From assembly GCF_000725885.1 (NCBI RefSeq), contig NZ_JODR01000001.1, positions 62,001 through 126,000 on the forward strand: a stretch of 64,000 bases of DNA. Reading direction: 5' to 3'. The DNA comes from Streptomyces albus subsp. albus. Its GTDB lineage: Bacteria; Actinomycetota; Actinomycetes; Streptomycetales; Streptomycetaceae. A model generated the notes under the pieces. It did not search any database and was not told the origin of the DNA. It was given only the letters and a program-made list of their open reading frames with translations. Shown piece after piece: positions 19,388 to 27,268 of this stretch. Position 1 is the stretch's first letter; every line of letters begins with the position of its first letter. Position numbers and translations under genes: made by a program.

Positions 19388-20014
19388 TCAGGCCGCCAGG
19401 CGGGTTTCCTGGGGGCCTGCCGCGGCCTCAGCGCGGACGTCCGCGGCCAGCTGGGGGTCCTCGCGCAGCTTGGCCAGGGCCCGGGAGACGGCGCTCTTGA
19501 CGGTGCCGACGGAGACGCCCAGCACCCGCGCGGTCTGCATCTCGCTCAGGTCCTCGTAATAGCGCAGCACCACCATGGCCCGCTGCCGGGCCGGCAGTTT
19601 GAGCACGGCCCGCCACATGGCGTCCCGCACCGCCTGCTGTTCGGCGGGGTCCGGGGCGGGCAGCGGGTCCGGCTCGGGCAGTTCGTCGCAGGAGAACTCG
19701 TCCACCTTGCGCCGGCGCCACTGCGAGGTGCGGGTGTTGACCAGCGCCCGCCGGACGTAGCCGTCCAGCGCACGGTGGTCCTCTATCCGCTCCCAGGCCA
19801 GATACGTCTTGGTCAGCGCGGTCTGGAGCAGGTCCTCCGCGTCGCTCGGGTTGGCGGTCAGGGAGCGGGCGGTGCGCAGCAGCACGGGCCCGCGCGCCTC
19901 CACGTAGGAGGTGAACGTGAGCGGTGATCCCCCGGAGCCTGGCGGCATCGCAGGGGACCCCGCGTGCGTCGTGGTCGTGGTCCGGGGAGTCCGAACTGTC
20001 CCAGGCGTGGTCAT
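19388..20014 (-). CDS. ECF RNA polymerase sigma factor (SigE family of actinobacteria)
   Basis: A 208-residue sigma factor with region 2 (TFTSYVEARGPVLLRTARSL, DAEDLLQTALTKTYLAWERI) and region 4 (LPARQRAMVVLRYYEDLSEM, VLGVSVGTVKSAVSRALAKL) and no region 3, hence ECF type. The pattern matches the actinobacterial SigE-family subgroup. The ATG at 20014 has GGAGG unusually close (one base), so a start at residue 23 (MPPGSGG) is an alternative. Just upstream on the same strand GGGACAACC followed by CTCCTAGCGT could be an autoregulatory ECF promoter. No anti-sigma gene is adjacent; the next gene downstream in the same direction is the acyl-CoA synthetase. Confidence 0.88.
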   Translation of the reverse strand: MTTPGTVRTPRTTTTTHAGSPAMPPGSGGSPLTFTSYVEARGPVLLRTARSLTANPSDAEDLLQTALTKTYLAWERIEDHRALDGYVRRALVNTRTSQWRRRKVDEFSCDELPEPDPLPAPDPAEQQAVRDAMWRAVLKLPARQRAMVVLRYYEDLSEMQTARVLGVSVGTVKSAVSRALAKLREDPQLAADVRAEAAAGPQETRLAA

Positions 20015-20181
20015 GCCTCCACGCTAGGAGCCGCCCGGTTGTCCCGGATCGCCCCAAGGTCCCGAAGCTGCGTCCGCCTCAGGGTGTAGGGGTGGTGGTA
20101 GCTACACCTCCTCTGGGTGGAGGGGGTCCGCCGGGGGGATCAGGGTGGTCTCGGGGGCTCCCCCGGGAACCGGGCGGGGGC

Positions 20182-21444
20182 TCACTTGATGATGGCCACC
20201 GGGGCGTCGACCAGGTTGTGGTCGACGGAGACCGTACGTCCTCCGTAGGTGCGCTTCTTGTTGCCGGTGTGCTGGTGGATACGGCGGTGCGGCTGCCACG
20301 CCTTCGGGTTCAGATTGCGTTCCCCGTTCACCGACGGGCGTACCCGCCAGCGCGCGAACCACACGGCGGTCGGCAGCCCGCGCGCCCCCGCGGCGCGGGC
20401 CTTCTCCAGATGCGCGATCCCGGAGTTGGCGCTGCTGTAGAAGCCCGCCACATAGCCCTGGGCGCGTACCGCGCTGTTCCAGCCCTGCACGAACCGCAGC
20501 GTGGTGTCGGCGCACTTCTTGTTCTTGTAGCGGTACGCCTCCATGTCGAGGTAGACCGCGCTGCGCTGCGTCATGCCGAGCTTCCGTGCCTGGCGCACCG
20601 CGTCCTGCCCCTCCCGCCGCCCCTGGCCGTAGGGGTCCTTGCCGCTCATACGGACCTTGCGCTTGTTCTTGGCGATGACGCACGGGGACTGCGAGCCGAC
20701 GTAGACGGGCAGCAGTTTCCAGCCCTGCTTGTGCACGGCGGCGACCCAGGCGGGGCTCAGATGCTTCTGCTTAGGGCAGGCCCGGCCCCGCCCGCCGATG
20801 TAGACGCCGACGGCACCGAACGGGGAGGCCCCCTTCCACGCCCGCATGGTCGAAACCGACGGGGCCTGGCAGGTGTCGAAGGCGTTGCCCCGGAAGATCT
20901 GCGCCCCGAAGTCGCGGGGGTCGCCGGTCACGAGGGAGGGCGGGCCGCCCGGTACGCCCGGGGCGCCGGGGGCGCGCGGGTCGAGAGGGGCGTCGGGCGC
21001 CGCCGGGTCGGGAAGAGCCCGGGGGTCGGAGGGCGAAGAGGGCGAAGAGGGCGAGGGGGGAGTGCCGGGCGCGTCGGACGCCGTACCGGACGGTGCGTCG
21101 GGAGGGGTGGAGGGGCTGCCGGACGAGTCGGGCGTGGTGGGCGGGGTCGGGGTGGTGGACGAGGAGGACGAGTCGGGTGCGCCGGGTGTGGCCTGCCCGG
21201 AGGGGGTCGTGGACTGCTGCGGGGCCGTCTCCTTGCCGGAGGACGCGCCGGTGGCGCCGGAGGACGCGCCGGAGGATGCCCCGGAGGGCTCGCCGGGCTG
21301 GCCGGAGCCGGACGGGCGGGCCGTGGTGGGGCCCGGCGGGGTGGGCTCCGCACCGGACGCGGGCATCACGCCGCCCGTCGCCATGCTGGCGAGCGCGGCG
21401 GAGAGGAGGACCGCTCTTCTGATCATCTGATTTTTTGTCGCCAT
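20182..21444 (-). CDS. secreted DUF1906 (glycoside-hydrolase-like) protein with Pro/Ser linker
   Basis: A 420-residue secreted protein. Residues 1-32 are a signal peptide (MIRRAVLLSAALASMATGGV, cleavage near ASGA-EP). Residues 33-185 are a Pro/Ser/Thr/Gly linker typical of wall-spanning stalks. Residues about 190-420 form the DUF1906 TIM-barrel-like domain: FGAQIFRGNAFDTCQAPSVS, AVGVYIGGRGRACPKQKHLS, LLPVYVGSQSP, the acidic AVYLDMEAY strand and GFYSSANSGI. DUF1906 proteins resemble GH25 lysozymes, and the DMEAY Asp/Glu pair is in the catalytic position. A cell-wall-active role is likely but substrate is unknown. The start at 21444 lacks a good ribosome site; an internal Met seven codons on is possible. 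Confidence 0.85.
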   Translation of the reverse strand: MATKNQMIRRAVLLSAALASMATGGVMPASGAEPTPPGPTTARPSGSGQPGEPSGASSGASSGATGASSGKETAPQQSTTPSGQATPGAPDSSSSSTTPTPPTTPDSSGSPSTPPDAPSGTASDAPGTPPSPSSPSSPSDPRALPDPAAPDAPLDPRAPGAPGVPGGPPSLVTGDPRDFGAQIFRGNAFDTCQAPSVSTMRAWKGASPFGAVGVYIGGRGRACPKQKHLSPAWVAAVHKQGWKLLPVYVGSQSPCVIAKNKRKVRMSGKDPYGQGRREGQDAVRQARKLGMTQRSAVYLDMEAYRYKNKKCADTTLRFVQGWNSAVRAQGYVAGFYSSANSGIAHLEKARAAGARGLPTAVWFARWRVRPSVNGERNLNPKAWQPHRRIHQHTGNKKRTYGGRTVSVDHNLVDAPVAIIK

Positions 21445-22013
21445 GGGGCGAGTGAACGAGCAGCCCCCCTCGTCAGCGGTCAGGCACGCCCGTCGCACCG
21501 GCGGATTCAGCCATCTGCCCGGCGCCGTCGGGTGGTGCCCGCGGCCGGCGTCACCCGCCCGGACGTACGCCCCCCGCCGGGCGGCGGGGGGCGGCTCCTC
21601 CTGCGGAACGGCTGCGGGGTGGTCGCCGGTCCGGGAACCGGCCACCCGCTGGTCGGGGACCGACCACCCACCGGTGAGGGAACCGGCCACCCACCGGTCA
21701 GGGGGCCGGCCGCCGCCGGTCCGACGTCGGCCGCCGCTTCCGTGATCCGTCCGGAGGCCGGCCACCACCCCGGCAGCGGTCCGGAGGTCGGCCACCGCCT
21801 CCCTATCGGTCCGGAGATCGGCCCCTGCCTCCGCAACCGGTTCGGACAGGGCCGGCCACCGGGCGAACATCAACCCGGGGGGCCGGTCACCAGACGCGCA
21901 CCAGCCCGGTCGAGCCCGTCACCGGATCAGGACCGCTCCGAAAGGGTCGGCCACGGCAGCACCAGCCCAGCCGGGCCCGTCACCAGGCCCGCACCGACCC
22001 GGGCGGGCCCCCG
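21445..22013. other. 570-bp intergenic region built of degenerate direct repeats
   Basis: Between the DUF1906 start and the thiolase stop I see no gene. From about 21625 to 21870 the sequence is a ladder of 22-31-bp imperfect repeats built on CCGGCCACCCACCGGTxxGG. From 21870 to 22013 a second ladder uses CCCGTCACCxGGxxC and GCACCAGCCC. The frame is open on both strands only because of the composition. The DUF1906 promoter must lie near the left end. Confidence 0.6.
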
Positions 22014-23174
22014 TCACCGGGTCAGGACCAGGCCGGAGGTCGGTACGCCCGTGCCGGCCGTCACCAGGACACGTGCGCAGTCGGCCACCTGGTTGACGGC
22101 TGTGCCGCGCAGCTGCCGTACCGCCTCGGCGATGCCGTTCATCCCGTGCAGGTACGCCTCGCCGAGCTGCCCGCCGTGCGTGTTGAGCGGCAGTGTCTCC
22201 TCCGCGACGAAATCGGCCGCCTGGCCGCGCGGGCAGAAGCCGAACTCCTCCAGCTGCATGAGCACGAACGGGGTGAAGTGGTCGTAGAGGACAGCCACGT
22301 CCATCTCGTCGGGCCGCAGTCCGCTGGTGCGCCACAGCTGGCGGGCCACCACGCCCATTTCGGGCAGCCCTGTCAGATCGTCGCGGTAGAAGCTGGTCAT
22401 CTGCTCCTGGGCGCGTCCCGCGCCCTGCGCCGCGGCGGCGACGACCGCGGGGCGGTGCCGCAGATCGCGGGCCCGCTCGGGGGTGGTGACGACGAGGGCC
22501 TGGCCGCCGTCCGTCTCCTGGCAGCAGTCCAGCAGGCGCAGCGGTTCGACGATCCAGCGGGAGGCGGCGTGCTCGGCCAGGGTGAGGGGTCTGCCGTGGA
22601 AGTAGGCGGCCGGGTTGGTCGCCGCGTACTTCCTGTCCACCACCGCGACATGGCCGAACGCCTCCGGGGTGAGCCCGTAGGTGTGCAGATAGCGCCGCGC
22701 CGCCATGGCGACCCAGGAGGCGGGTGTCAGGAGTCCGAACGGCAGCGACCAGCCGAGTGCGGCGCCCTCCGCGGACGGTTCGCGCTGCTGGACGCCGGAG
22801 CCGAAGCGGCGCCCGGAGCGCTCGTTGAAGGCCCGGTAGCACACGACGGTCTCCGCGAGGCCGGTGGCGACCGCGAGGGCCGCCTGCTGGACCGTGGCGC
22901 AGGCCGCGCCGCCGCCGTAGTGGACCCGGGAGAAGAACGACAGCTCGCCGATGCCGGCGGCCTGGGCGACGGTGATCTCCGGGCTGGTGTCCATGGTGAA
23001 GGTGACCATGCCGTCCACGTCGGCCGGGGCGAGTCCCGCGTCGTCCAGCGCCGCCCGCACGGCCTCGACGGCGAGCGCCAGTTCGCTGCGGCCGGAGTTC
23101 TTGGAGAACTCGGTGGCCCCGATGCCGACGACGGCGGCCCGACCGCCGAGGGAGTCGGCCGCGCGCAGACTCAT
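22014..23174 (-). CDS. thiolase-fold lipid-transfer protein / aldolase, Ltp2-like
   Basis: A 386-residue SCP-x/thiolase-family protein and last gene of the igr-like operon. Visible features are the N-terminal AAVVGIGATEFSKNSGRSEL, YGGGAACATVQQAALAVATG, YDHFTPFVLMQLEEFGFC and the C-terminal NTHGGQLGEAYLHGMNGI. In mycobacteria Ltp2 pairs with the DUF35 domain of ChsH2 and performs the retro-aldol step that releases propanoyl-CoA from the C17 side chain of cholesterol. The partner domain is encoded in the same operon here. Its ATG overlaps the MaoC stop by four bases, so translation is coupled. Family is certain; the substrate (steroid versus another branched acyl-CoA) is inference. Confidence 0.87.
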   Translation of the reverse strand: MSLRAADSLGGRAAVVGIGATEFSKNSGRSELALAVEAVRAALDDAGLAPADVDGMVTFTMDTSPEITVAQAAGIGELSFFSRVHYGGGAACATVQQAALAVATGLAETVVCYRAFNERSGRRFGSGVQQREPSAEGAALGWSLPFGLLTPASWVAMAARRYLHTYGLTPEAFGHVAVVDRKYAATNPAAYFHGRPLTLAEHAASRWIVEPLRLLDCCQETDGGQALVVTTPERARDLRHRPAVVAAAAQGAGRAQEQMTSFYRDDLTGLPEMGVVARQLWRTSGLRPDEMDVAVLYDHFTPFVLMQLEEFGFCPRGQAADFVAEETLPLNTHGGQLGEAYLHGMNGIAEAVRQLRGTAVNQVADCARVLVTAGTGVPTSGLVLTR

Positions 23175-23632
23175 GCCGCTTCCCCCTCTCCGGGCCCGGC
23201 GGCCGGCAGCGTCACGGTCACGGTGCCGGTGACGTGTGCGCCGAGCCGGTTGGCCCCCCGTACGGCGACCTCCACGGTGGCGCCCTCGCTCCCGGGCGCC
23301 CCGGCCGGGGGCGGGGTGACGGCGGTGACGCGGCCGGACAGTGCCATGGTGTCGCCCGGGTAGTTGGGGGCGCCCAGCCGGATGGCGACCTTCCGCAGCA
23401 CTGCCCGGGGGCCCGCCCAGGTGGTGATGTAGCGGCCCACCAGTCCGTTGGTGGTGAGGATGTTCATGAAGATGTCGGGTGAGCCCTTCTCCCTGGCCGC
23501 CTCCGCGTCGTGGTGGACGTCCTGGAAGTCGCGGGAGGCCAGGGCGCCGGAGACGATGAGCGTCCGGGTCACCGGTATCCGAAGGGGCGGCAGCTCGTCG
23601 CCCTCGCGCGGTGTCAGGGCTGGTCCCGCCAT
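23171..23632 (-). CDS. MaoC-family hydratase, ChsH1-like
   Basis: A 153-residue single-hotdog MaoC protein (MAGPALTPREGDELPPLRIP, then RTLIVSGALASRDFQDVHHD, the hydratase motif with its Asp and His; IFMNILTTNGLVGRYIT; ending in a beta-strand TGTVTVTLP). In the mycobacterial module ChsH1 joins the MaoC half of ChsH2 to make a heterotetrameric enoyl-CoA hydratase whose catalytic residues are on ChsH1, and the DFQDVHHD motif here is intact. AAGGAG sits eight bases before the ATG at 23632. The gene overlaps the upstream ACAD by 19 bases and the thiolase by 4. Confidence 0.88.
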   Translation of the reverse strand: MAGPALTPREGDELPPLRIPVTRTLIVSGALASRDFQDVHHDAEAAREKGSPDIFMNILTTNGLVGRYITTWAGPRAVLRKVAIRLGAPNYPGDTMALSGRVTAVTPPPAGAPGSEGATVEVAVRGANRLGAHVTGTVTVTLPAAGPGEGEAA

Positions 23633-24867
23633 GCGGCGTCTCCTTCCGGATCGGCAAGTGCCTCGCCCAGTTCGGCCAGCAGTGCGGCCGGCGGGCCGAG
23701 GTAGGCGTCGAGCTGGCGTCCCCACAGGAAGTGCCGGTGCACCGGGTGGGTGATGTCGGCGCCGACGCCGCCGTGCAGATGCTGCCCCGCGTGCACGACG
23801 CGGCGGCCCGCCTCGGCGGCCCACCAGGCCGCCGTCAGCGCGTGCGGTCCGGCGGGCAGTCCCGCATCGTGCCGCCAGGCCGCCTCGTAGCAGGTGACGC
23901 GGATGGCCTCGGTTTCCATATGGGCGTCGGCGGCGCGCAGTTGCACCGCCTGGTTGGTGGACAGGGGCCGCCCGAACTGTTCGCGCTCGCAGGTGTGCGC
24001 CACCGCGAGGGCGAGGGACCCGGCGCACACGCCCGCCTGGAGCGCGGCGAACGCGGTACGGGCCCGCTCCAGCGTGGCCGCGTAGGCGCCGCCGTCCCCC
24101 AGCGGCTCCCCGCGCGCCGCGGACAGCTCCAGCCGTCCCGCCGCCCACGGTGCCGTCGTCTCCACCGGGGTGACCGCGACGGCGTCCTGGTCCGTGCCGA
24201 CGAGGAAGAGCCGCGCCGTCCCGCCGCCGGCCGCCCGCCCGACGGGCACCAGGACGTGGGTGGCCGTCCGCAGCCAGGGGACGACCGGCACCGTTCCGGT
24301 CAGCAGCCCGCCCTCCTCCGTGACGGGTCCGGCGCCCTCGTCCGGCAGCGGGAAGGCACCGGTGGCCACGAGTGTGCCGTCCCGCAGTCCGGGCAGCAGG
24401 CGGGCGCGCTGCGCGGGGGTGCCGTGCGCCGCGACGGGCAGCAGCCCGTACACACTGGTGGCCGCGAGCGGCACGGGTGCGGTGCGTCTGCCCTGCTCCT
24501 CCAGGACGAGGGCGAGGCCCACCAGGCCGGTCTCCTCCGCCGCGCCGACGAGTCCCGCCCCGCACAGCGCCTTCCACAGCTCCTCGTCGACGCCGGTGCC
24601 GGGCACGGTCCGAGCGGCCGGCGTGCCCTGCGTGCCACCCGGCGCTGTCGCCGCGGACGGCTCCTGAGTGCTCGGTCGTTCCTGCGCGCTCGGCCGTTCC
24701 TGCGCGCTCGGCCGTTTCTGCGCACTCGATCGTTCTTGCTCGCTCAGCCGTGTCTGCGCGCTCGATCGTTCCTGCTCGCTCAGCCGCTCGTGTGTCGCCA
24801 GGTCGGCGAAGATCCCGGCCGCCAGATCGCGTGCCGCCGTCTGTTCCTCGGTGGGCGTGAAGTCCAT
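23614..24867 (-). CDS. acyl-CoA dehydrogenase family protein, FadE28-like, with repeat insertion
   Basis: A 417-residue flavoprotein-family dehydrogenase. The N-terminal helical domain (MDFTPTEEQTAARDLAAGIF) is interrupted after about 27 residues by an insertion of hexapeptide repeats (ERPSAQ-like) roughly 40 residues long, followed by an Ala/Pro stretch, before it resumes at DEELWKALCGAGLVGAAEE. The middle and C-terminal domains are recognisable (FAALQAGVCAGSLALAVAHT, CEREQFGRPLSTNQAVQ, HLHGGVGADITHPVHRHFLW). In the igr operon FadE28 and FadE29 (ChsE1/ChsE2) form a heterotetramer dehydrogenating the isopropanoyl side chain. The ATG overlaps the preceding stop as ATGA. The repeat lies on a surface helix connection and may be tolerated. 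Confidence 0.87.
   Translation of the reverse strand: MDFTPTEEQTAARDLAAGIFADLATHERLSEQERSSAQTRLSEQERSSAQKRPSAQERPSAQERPSTQEPSAATAPGGTQGTPAARTVPGTGVDEELWKALCGAGLVGAAEETGLVGLALVLEEQGRRTAPVPLAATSVYGLLPVAAHGTPAQRARLLPGLRDGTLVATGAFPLPDEGAGPVTEEGGLLTGTVPVVPWLRTATHVLVPVGRAAGGGTARLFLVGTDQDAVAVTPVETTAPWAAGRLELSAARGEPLGDGGAYAATLERARTAFAALQAGVCAGSLALAVAHTCEREQFGRPLSTNQAVQLRAADAHMETEAIRVTCYEAAWRHDAGLPAGPHALTAAWWAAEAGRRVVHAGQHLHGGVGADITHPVHRHFLWGRQLDAYLGPPAALLAELGEALADPEGDAAWRDQP
24670..24795 (-). repeat. in-frame 18-bp tandem repeat (seven units) inside the acyl-CoA dehydrogenase gene
   Basis: Seven consecutive 18-bp units from 24670 to 24795, of the pattern GCTCGGCCGTTCCTGCGC on the plus strand, encode a hexapeptide repeat (ERPSAQ, ERSSAQ, RLSEQE variants). 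Units 1-3 differ by one base each. The length is a multiple of three, so expansion or loss would not break the gene. Confidence 0.92.
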
Positions 24868-25982
24868 CAGGCCCCGCCTCCCGCCGCCGCCCGGAAGACG
24901 GGCAGCACCAACTCGTCGTCCACCCGCAGGAACTCCAGCTCGACGGGCATGCCGATACGGATCCCGTCGAGGGCGACGCCGGTGAGGTTGCTGACGATCC
25001 GCACCCCCTCGTCCAGTTCGATCAGGGCGACCGCGTACGGCGGGTCGAAGGCGGGGAAGGGCGGATGGTGCATGACCACGTACGAGTAGACGGTGCCGTG
25101 CCCGGCCGAGGCGACGGGCGTCCACTTCGGGGAGCCGCAGGCGTTGCAGCCCGGCAGCCAGGGGAAGCGGGGCGTGCCGCAGTCGTCGCAGCGCTGGTGG
25201 AGCAGTTCGCCGCGGGCCACGCCCTCCCAGAAGCCGGCGTTGTCCCGGTTGACGACGGGACGGGGGCGCAGGGGCCGACCGGCCTGGGGCTTGGCGTCCT
25301 GGGGCCTGCTGTCATGGGGCTTGCCCAGCGCGGGCTTGCCCTGCGGGGACGCGGTGTCCTGGGGCTTGCTCCCCCCTGTTTCGGTGTCCCGCACCTGCTG
25401 GCCTGCGCCGGGCCTGTGCGCGGGGCGGTACTTGAGGATGCGGAAGCGGTGGGTGCCCGCCGGCTCGCTGTCCGCCCGCACCTCCATACGCGTGGTCACG
25501 AAATAGCCGGTGCCCAGCTTGGTGGTCTTGCGGGGGGAGACCGACTCGATCACCGCGTCGAAACCGATCTCCTCACCGGGCCGCAGCGGGCGCAGGTACT
25601 CCTGTTCGCAGTCCGTCGCGACCACGGAGGTGTATCCGGCCTCGTCCAGGGCGCGCAGCAGTTCGTCGTACGGTCCCGCGCGCCCCGTGCCGCCGCCGGC
25701 CGGACCGGCCATCGTCCACACCTGGAGCATCGTCGCGGGCGCGGAGCCGTCCGGCGGGACGGGATGGCCCAGCGCCTCGCACCAGTGGCGGATCATCACC
25801 GTGTTGACCGGGTCGGGGCCGTGCGCGGCGGCGGCTGCCGGGCGGCCCTCGTAGCCCCGCAGCCGCTCGAACAGATCGTCCGCCGCCGCCCCGTCGAGTC
25901 CCCCGGCCGGCCGCCTCTCCGTCCCCGGGGAAGCTCCCACGGCCGTCCCCGTAGCCGGGTTTCCACCGTCGTCCGTGCTCAC
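24867..25982 (-). CDS. MaoC-like dehydratase fused to DUF35 zinc-ribbon/OB domain, ChsH2-like
   Basis: A 371-residue two-domain protein. Residues about 30-200 are a MaoC/FAS1-type hotdog half (VMIRHWCEALGHPVPP, EQEYLRPLRPGEEIGFDAVI, GTGYFVTTRMEVRAD). A linker with KPQD-type repeats follows. Residues about 245-371 are DUF35: a rubredoxin-like zinc ribbon with C-x2-C pairs (CDDCGTPRF, CNACGSPKW), then an OB-fold (YSYVVMHHPPFPAFDPPYAV, VELEFLRVDDE). This is the architecture of ChsH2, whose DUF35 domain docks the Ltp2 aldolase. It starts at GTG 25982, overlapping the upstream ACAD stop as GTGA, and ends in ATGA overlap with the next gene. Fusion and neighbours make the family assignment strong. 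Confidence 0.9.
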   Translation of the reverse strand: MSTDDGGNPATGTAVGASPGTERRPAGGLDGAAADDLFERLRGYEGRPAAAAAHGPDPVNTVMIRHWCEALGHPVPPDGSAPATMLQVWTMAGPAGGGTGRAGPYDELLRALDEAGYTSVVATDCEQEYLRPLRPGEEIGFDAVIESVSPRKTTKLGTGYFVTTRMEVRADSEPAGTHRFRILKYRPAHRPGAGQQVRDTETGGSKPQDTASPQGKPALGKPHDSRPQDAKPQAGRPLRPRPVVNRDNAGFWEGVARGELLHQRCDDCGTPRFPWLPGCNACGSPKWTPVASAGHGTVYSYVVMHHPPFPAFDPPYAVALIELDEGVRIVSNLTGVALDGIRIGMPVELEFLRVDDELVLPVFRAAAGGGA

Positions 25983-27115
25983 CGGCGCCTCCTGAGCATG
26001 CCGAGCCGCATCGTCGCGACGATCTCCTTCTGGACCTCGCTCACACCGCCGCCGAAGGTGTTGATCTGGGCGGCCCTGTTCATCCGTTCGACCTCGCCGT
26101 CGGCGAACGCGCCCGGCGAGCCGGCCCGCAGCGTGCCCGTCTCGCCGAGCACTTCCTGGCAGAGGGCGTAGACGGCGACGGTGCTCTCCGTGCCCGCCGC
26201 CTTCACCCCGCTCGCGTCGCCCGGGGCGAGCGTGCCCGCGCCCACGTCCTGGACCAGCCGCCAGTTGAGCAGCCGGGTCGCCGCGAGGCGGGCGTGCGCC
26301 TCCGCGAGCCGGGAGCGCACCCACGGCCGGCGGATCAGCCCGCTCTCCCGGGCGTGGTCGAGTACTGCCTGGTAGTGGTCCTCGGCCTGCATACCGAGTG
26401 CGGCGAGCGCCACCCGTTCGTGGTTGAGCTGGTTGGTGATCAGCCCCCAGCCGCCGTTCTCCTCCCCGACGAGAGCGCCGGCCGGTACCCGTACGCCGTC
26501 GTAGTACGTGGCGGTGGTCGTCAGCCCGCCGACGGTCTCGATGGGCGTCCAGGAGAAGCCGGGCGCGTCGGTCGGCACCAGCAGGACGGAGATGCCCTTG
26601 TGCTTGGGCGCCTCGGGATCGGTACGGCAGGCGAGCCAGATCCAGTCGGCGTTCTGGGCGTTGCTGGTGAACGTCTTGGCGCCGTCGATCCGCCAGCCGC
26701 CGTCCTCGGTCCGCACGGCGCGGGTGCGGAGCGAGGCGAGGTCGGTGCCCGCCTCCGGCTCGGTGTAGCCGATGGCGAAGACGGTCTCGCCGCGCAGGAT
26801 GCGGGGCAGGAAGTACGCCTTCTGCTCCTCGGTGCCGTACTTCATGAGTGTGGGGCCGACGGTGTTGAGGGTGACCATCGAGACGGGTGCGCCCGCCCGG
26901 TACGCCTCGTCGAAGAAGACGAACTGCTCCTCGGGGCCGCGCCCCTGGCCGCCGTACTCGACGGGCCAGCCGAGGCCGAGCAGTCCGTCGGCGCCGATCC
27001 GCCGCAGGACGGCGCGCGGGGAGTCGTCGGCCGTGTCCTGGGAGCGCAGCGCACGGAAGTACGCGCGCAGCTCGGCGCGGAGCGCGCGCTGGCGCTCGGT
27101 GGGAGCCAGATGCAT
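25979..27115 (-). CDS. acyl-CoA dehydrogenase, FadE29-like
   Basis: A 378-residue acyl-CoA dehydrogenase and first gene of the igr-like operon. N-terminal helices, GLLGLGWPVEYGGQGRGPEE, the substrate and flavin region FAIGYTEPEAGTDLASLRTR, WRIDGAKTFTSNAQNADWIW and the C-terminal INTFGGGVSEVQKEIVATMR are all intact. In the two-subunit ChsE enzymes one subunit carries the catalytic Glu; I could not assign it here with certainty. No ribosome site precedes the ATG at 27115. Instead TTGACA-18-GACAGT sits so that transcription would start at or next to the A of ATG, consistent with a leaderless mRNA common in actinobacteria. Adjacent genes overlap throughout the operon. Confidence 0.9.
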   Translation of the reverse strand: MHLAPTERQRALRAELRAYFRALRSQDTADDSPRAVLRRIGADGLLGLGWPVEYGGQGRGPEEQFVFFDEAYRAGAPVSMVTLNTVGPTLMKYGTEEQKAYFLPRILRGETVFAIGYTEPEAGTDLASLRTRAVRTEDGGWRIDGAKTFTSNAQNADWIWLACRTDPEAPKHKGISVLLVPTDAPGFSWTPIETVGGLTTTATYYDGVRVPAGALVGEENGGWGLITNQLNHERVALAALGMQAEDHYQAVLDHARESGLIRRPWVRSRLAEAHARLAATRLLNWRLVQDVGAGTLAPGDASGVKAAGTESTVAVYALCQEVLGETGTLRAGSPGAFADGEVERMNRAAQINTFGGGVSEVQKEIVATMRLGMLRRRR

Positions 27116-27121
27116 TTTCTG

Positions 27122-27151
27122 ACTGTCCGTCAGATACCGGAGGCATGTCAA
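27122..27151 (-). promoter_or_regulatory. candidate leaderless promoter of the igr-like operon
   Basis: On the minus strand a consensus -35 TTGACA (27151-27146) and a weak -10 GACAGT (27127-27122) are 18 bp apart. The -10 ends six bases before the ATG at 27115. No repressor palindrome of the KstR type is obvious here. Confidence 0.45.
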
Positions 27152-27268
27152 CAGCCCGGCGCCCGCACACGGACGACCGCGCGCCCGCGATCCGCAGATC
27201 ACGAGCGCGCGGCCTCAGCCCATCCCCAAGGAAACCCGGCCCGTCAGTCCGGACGGCCGGTCACCCCG

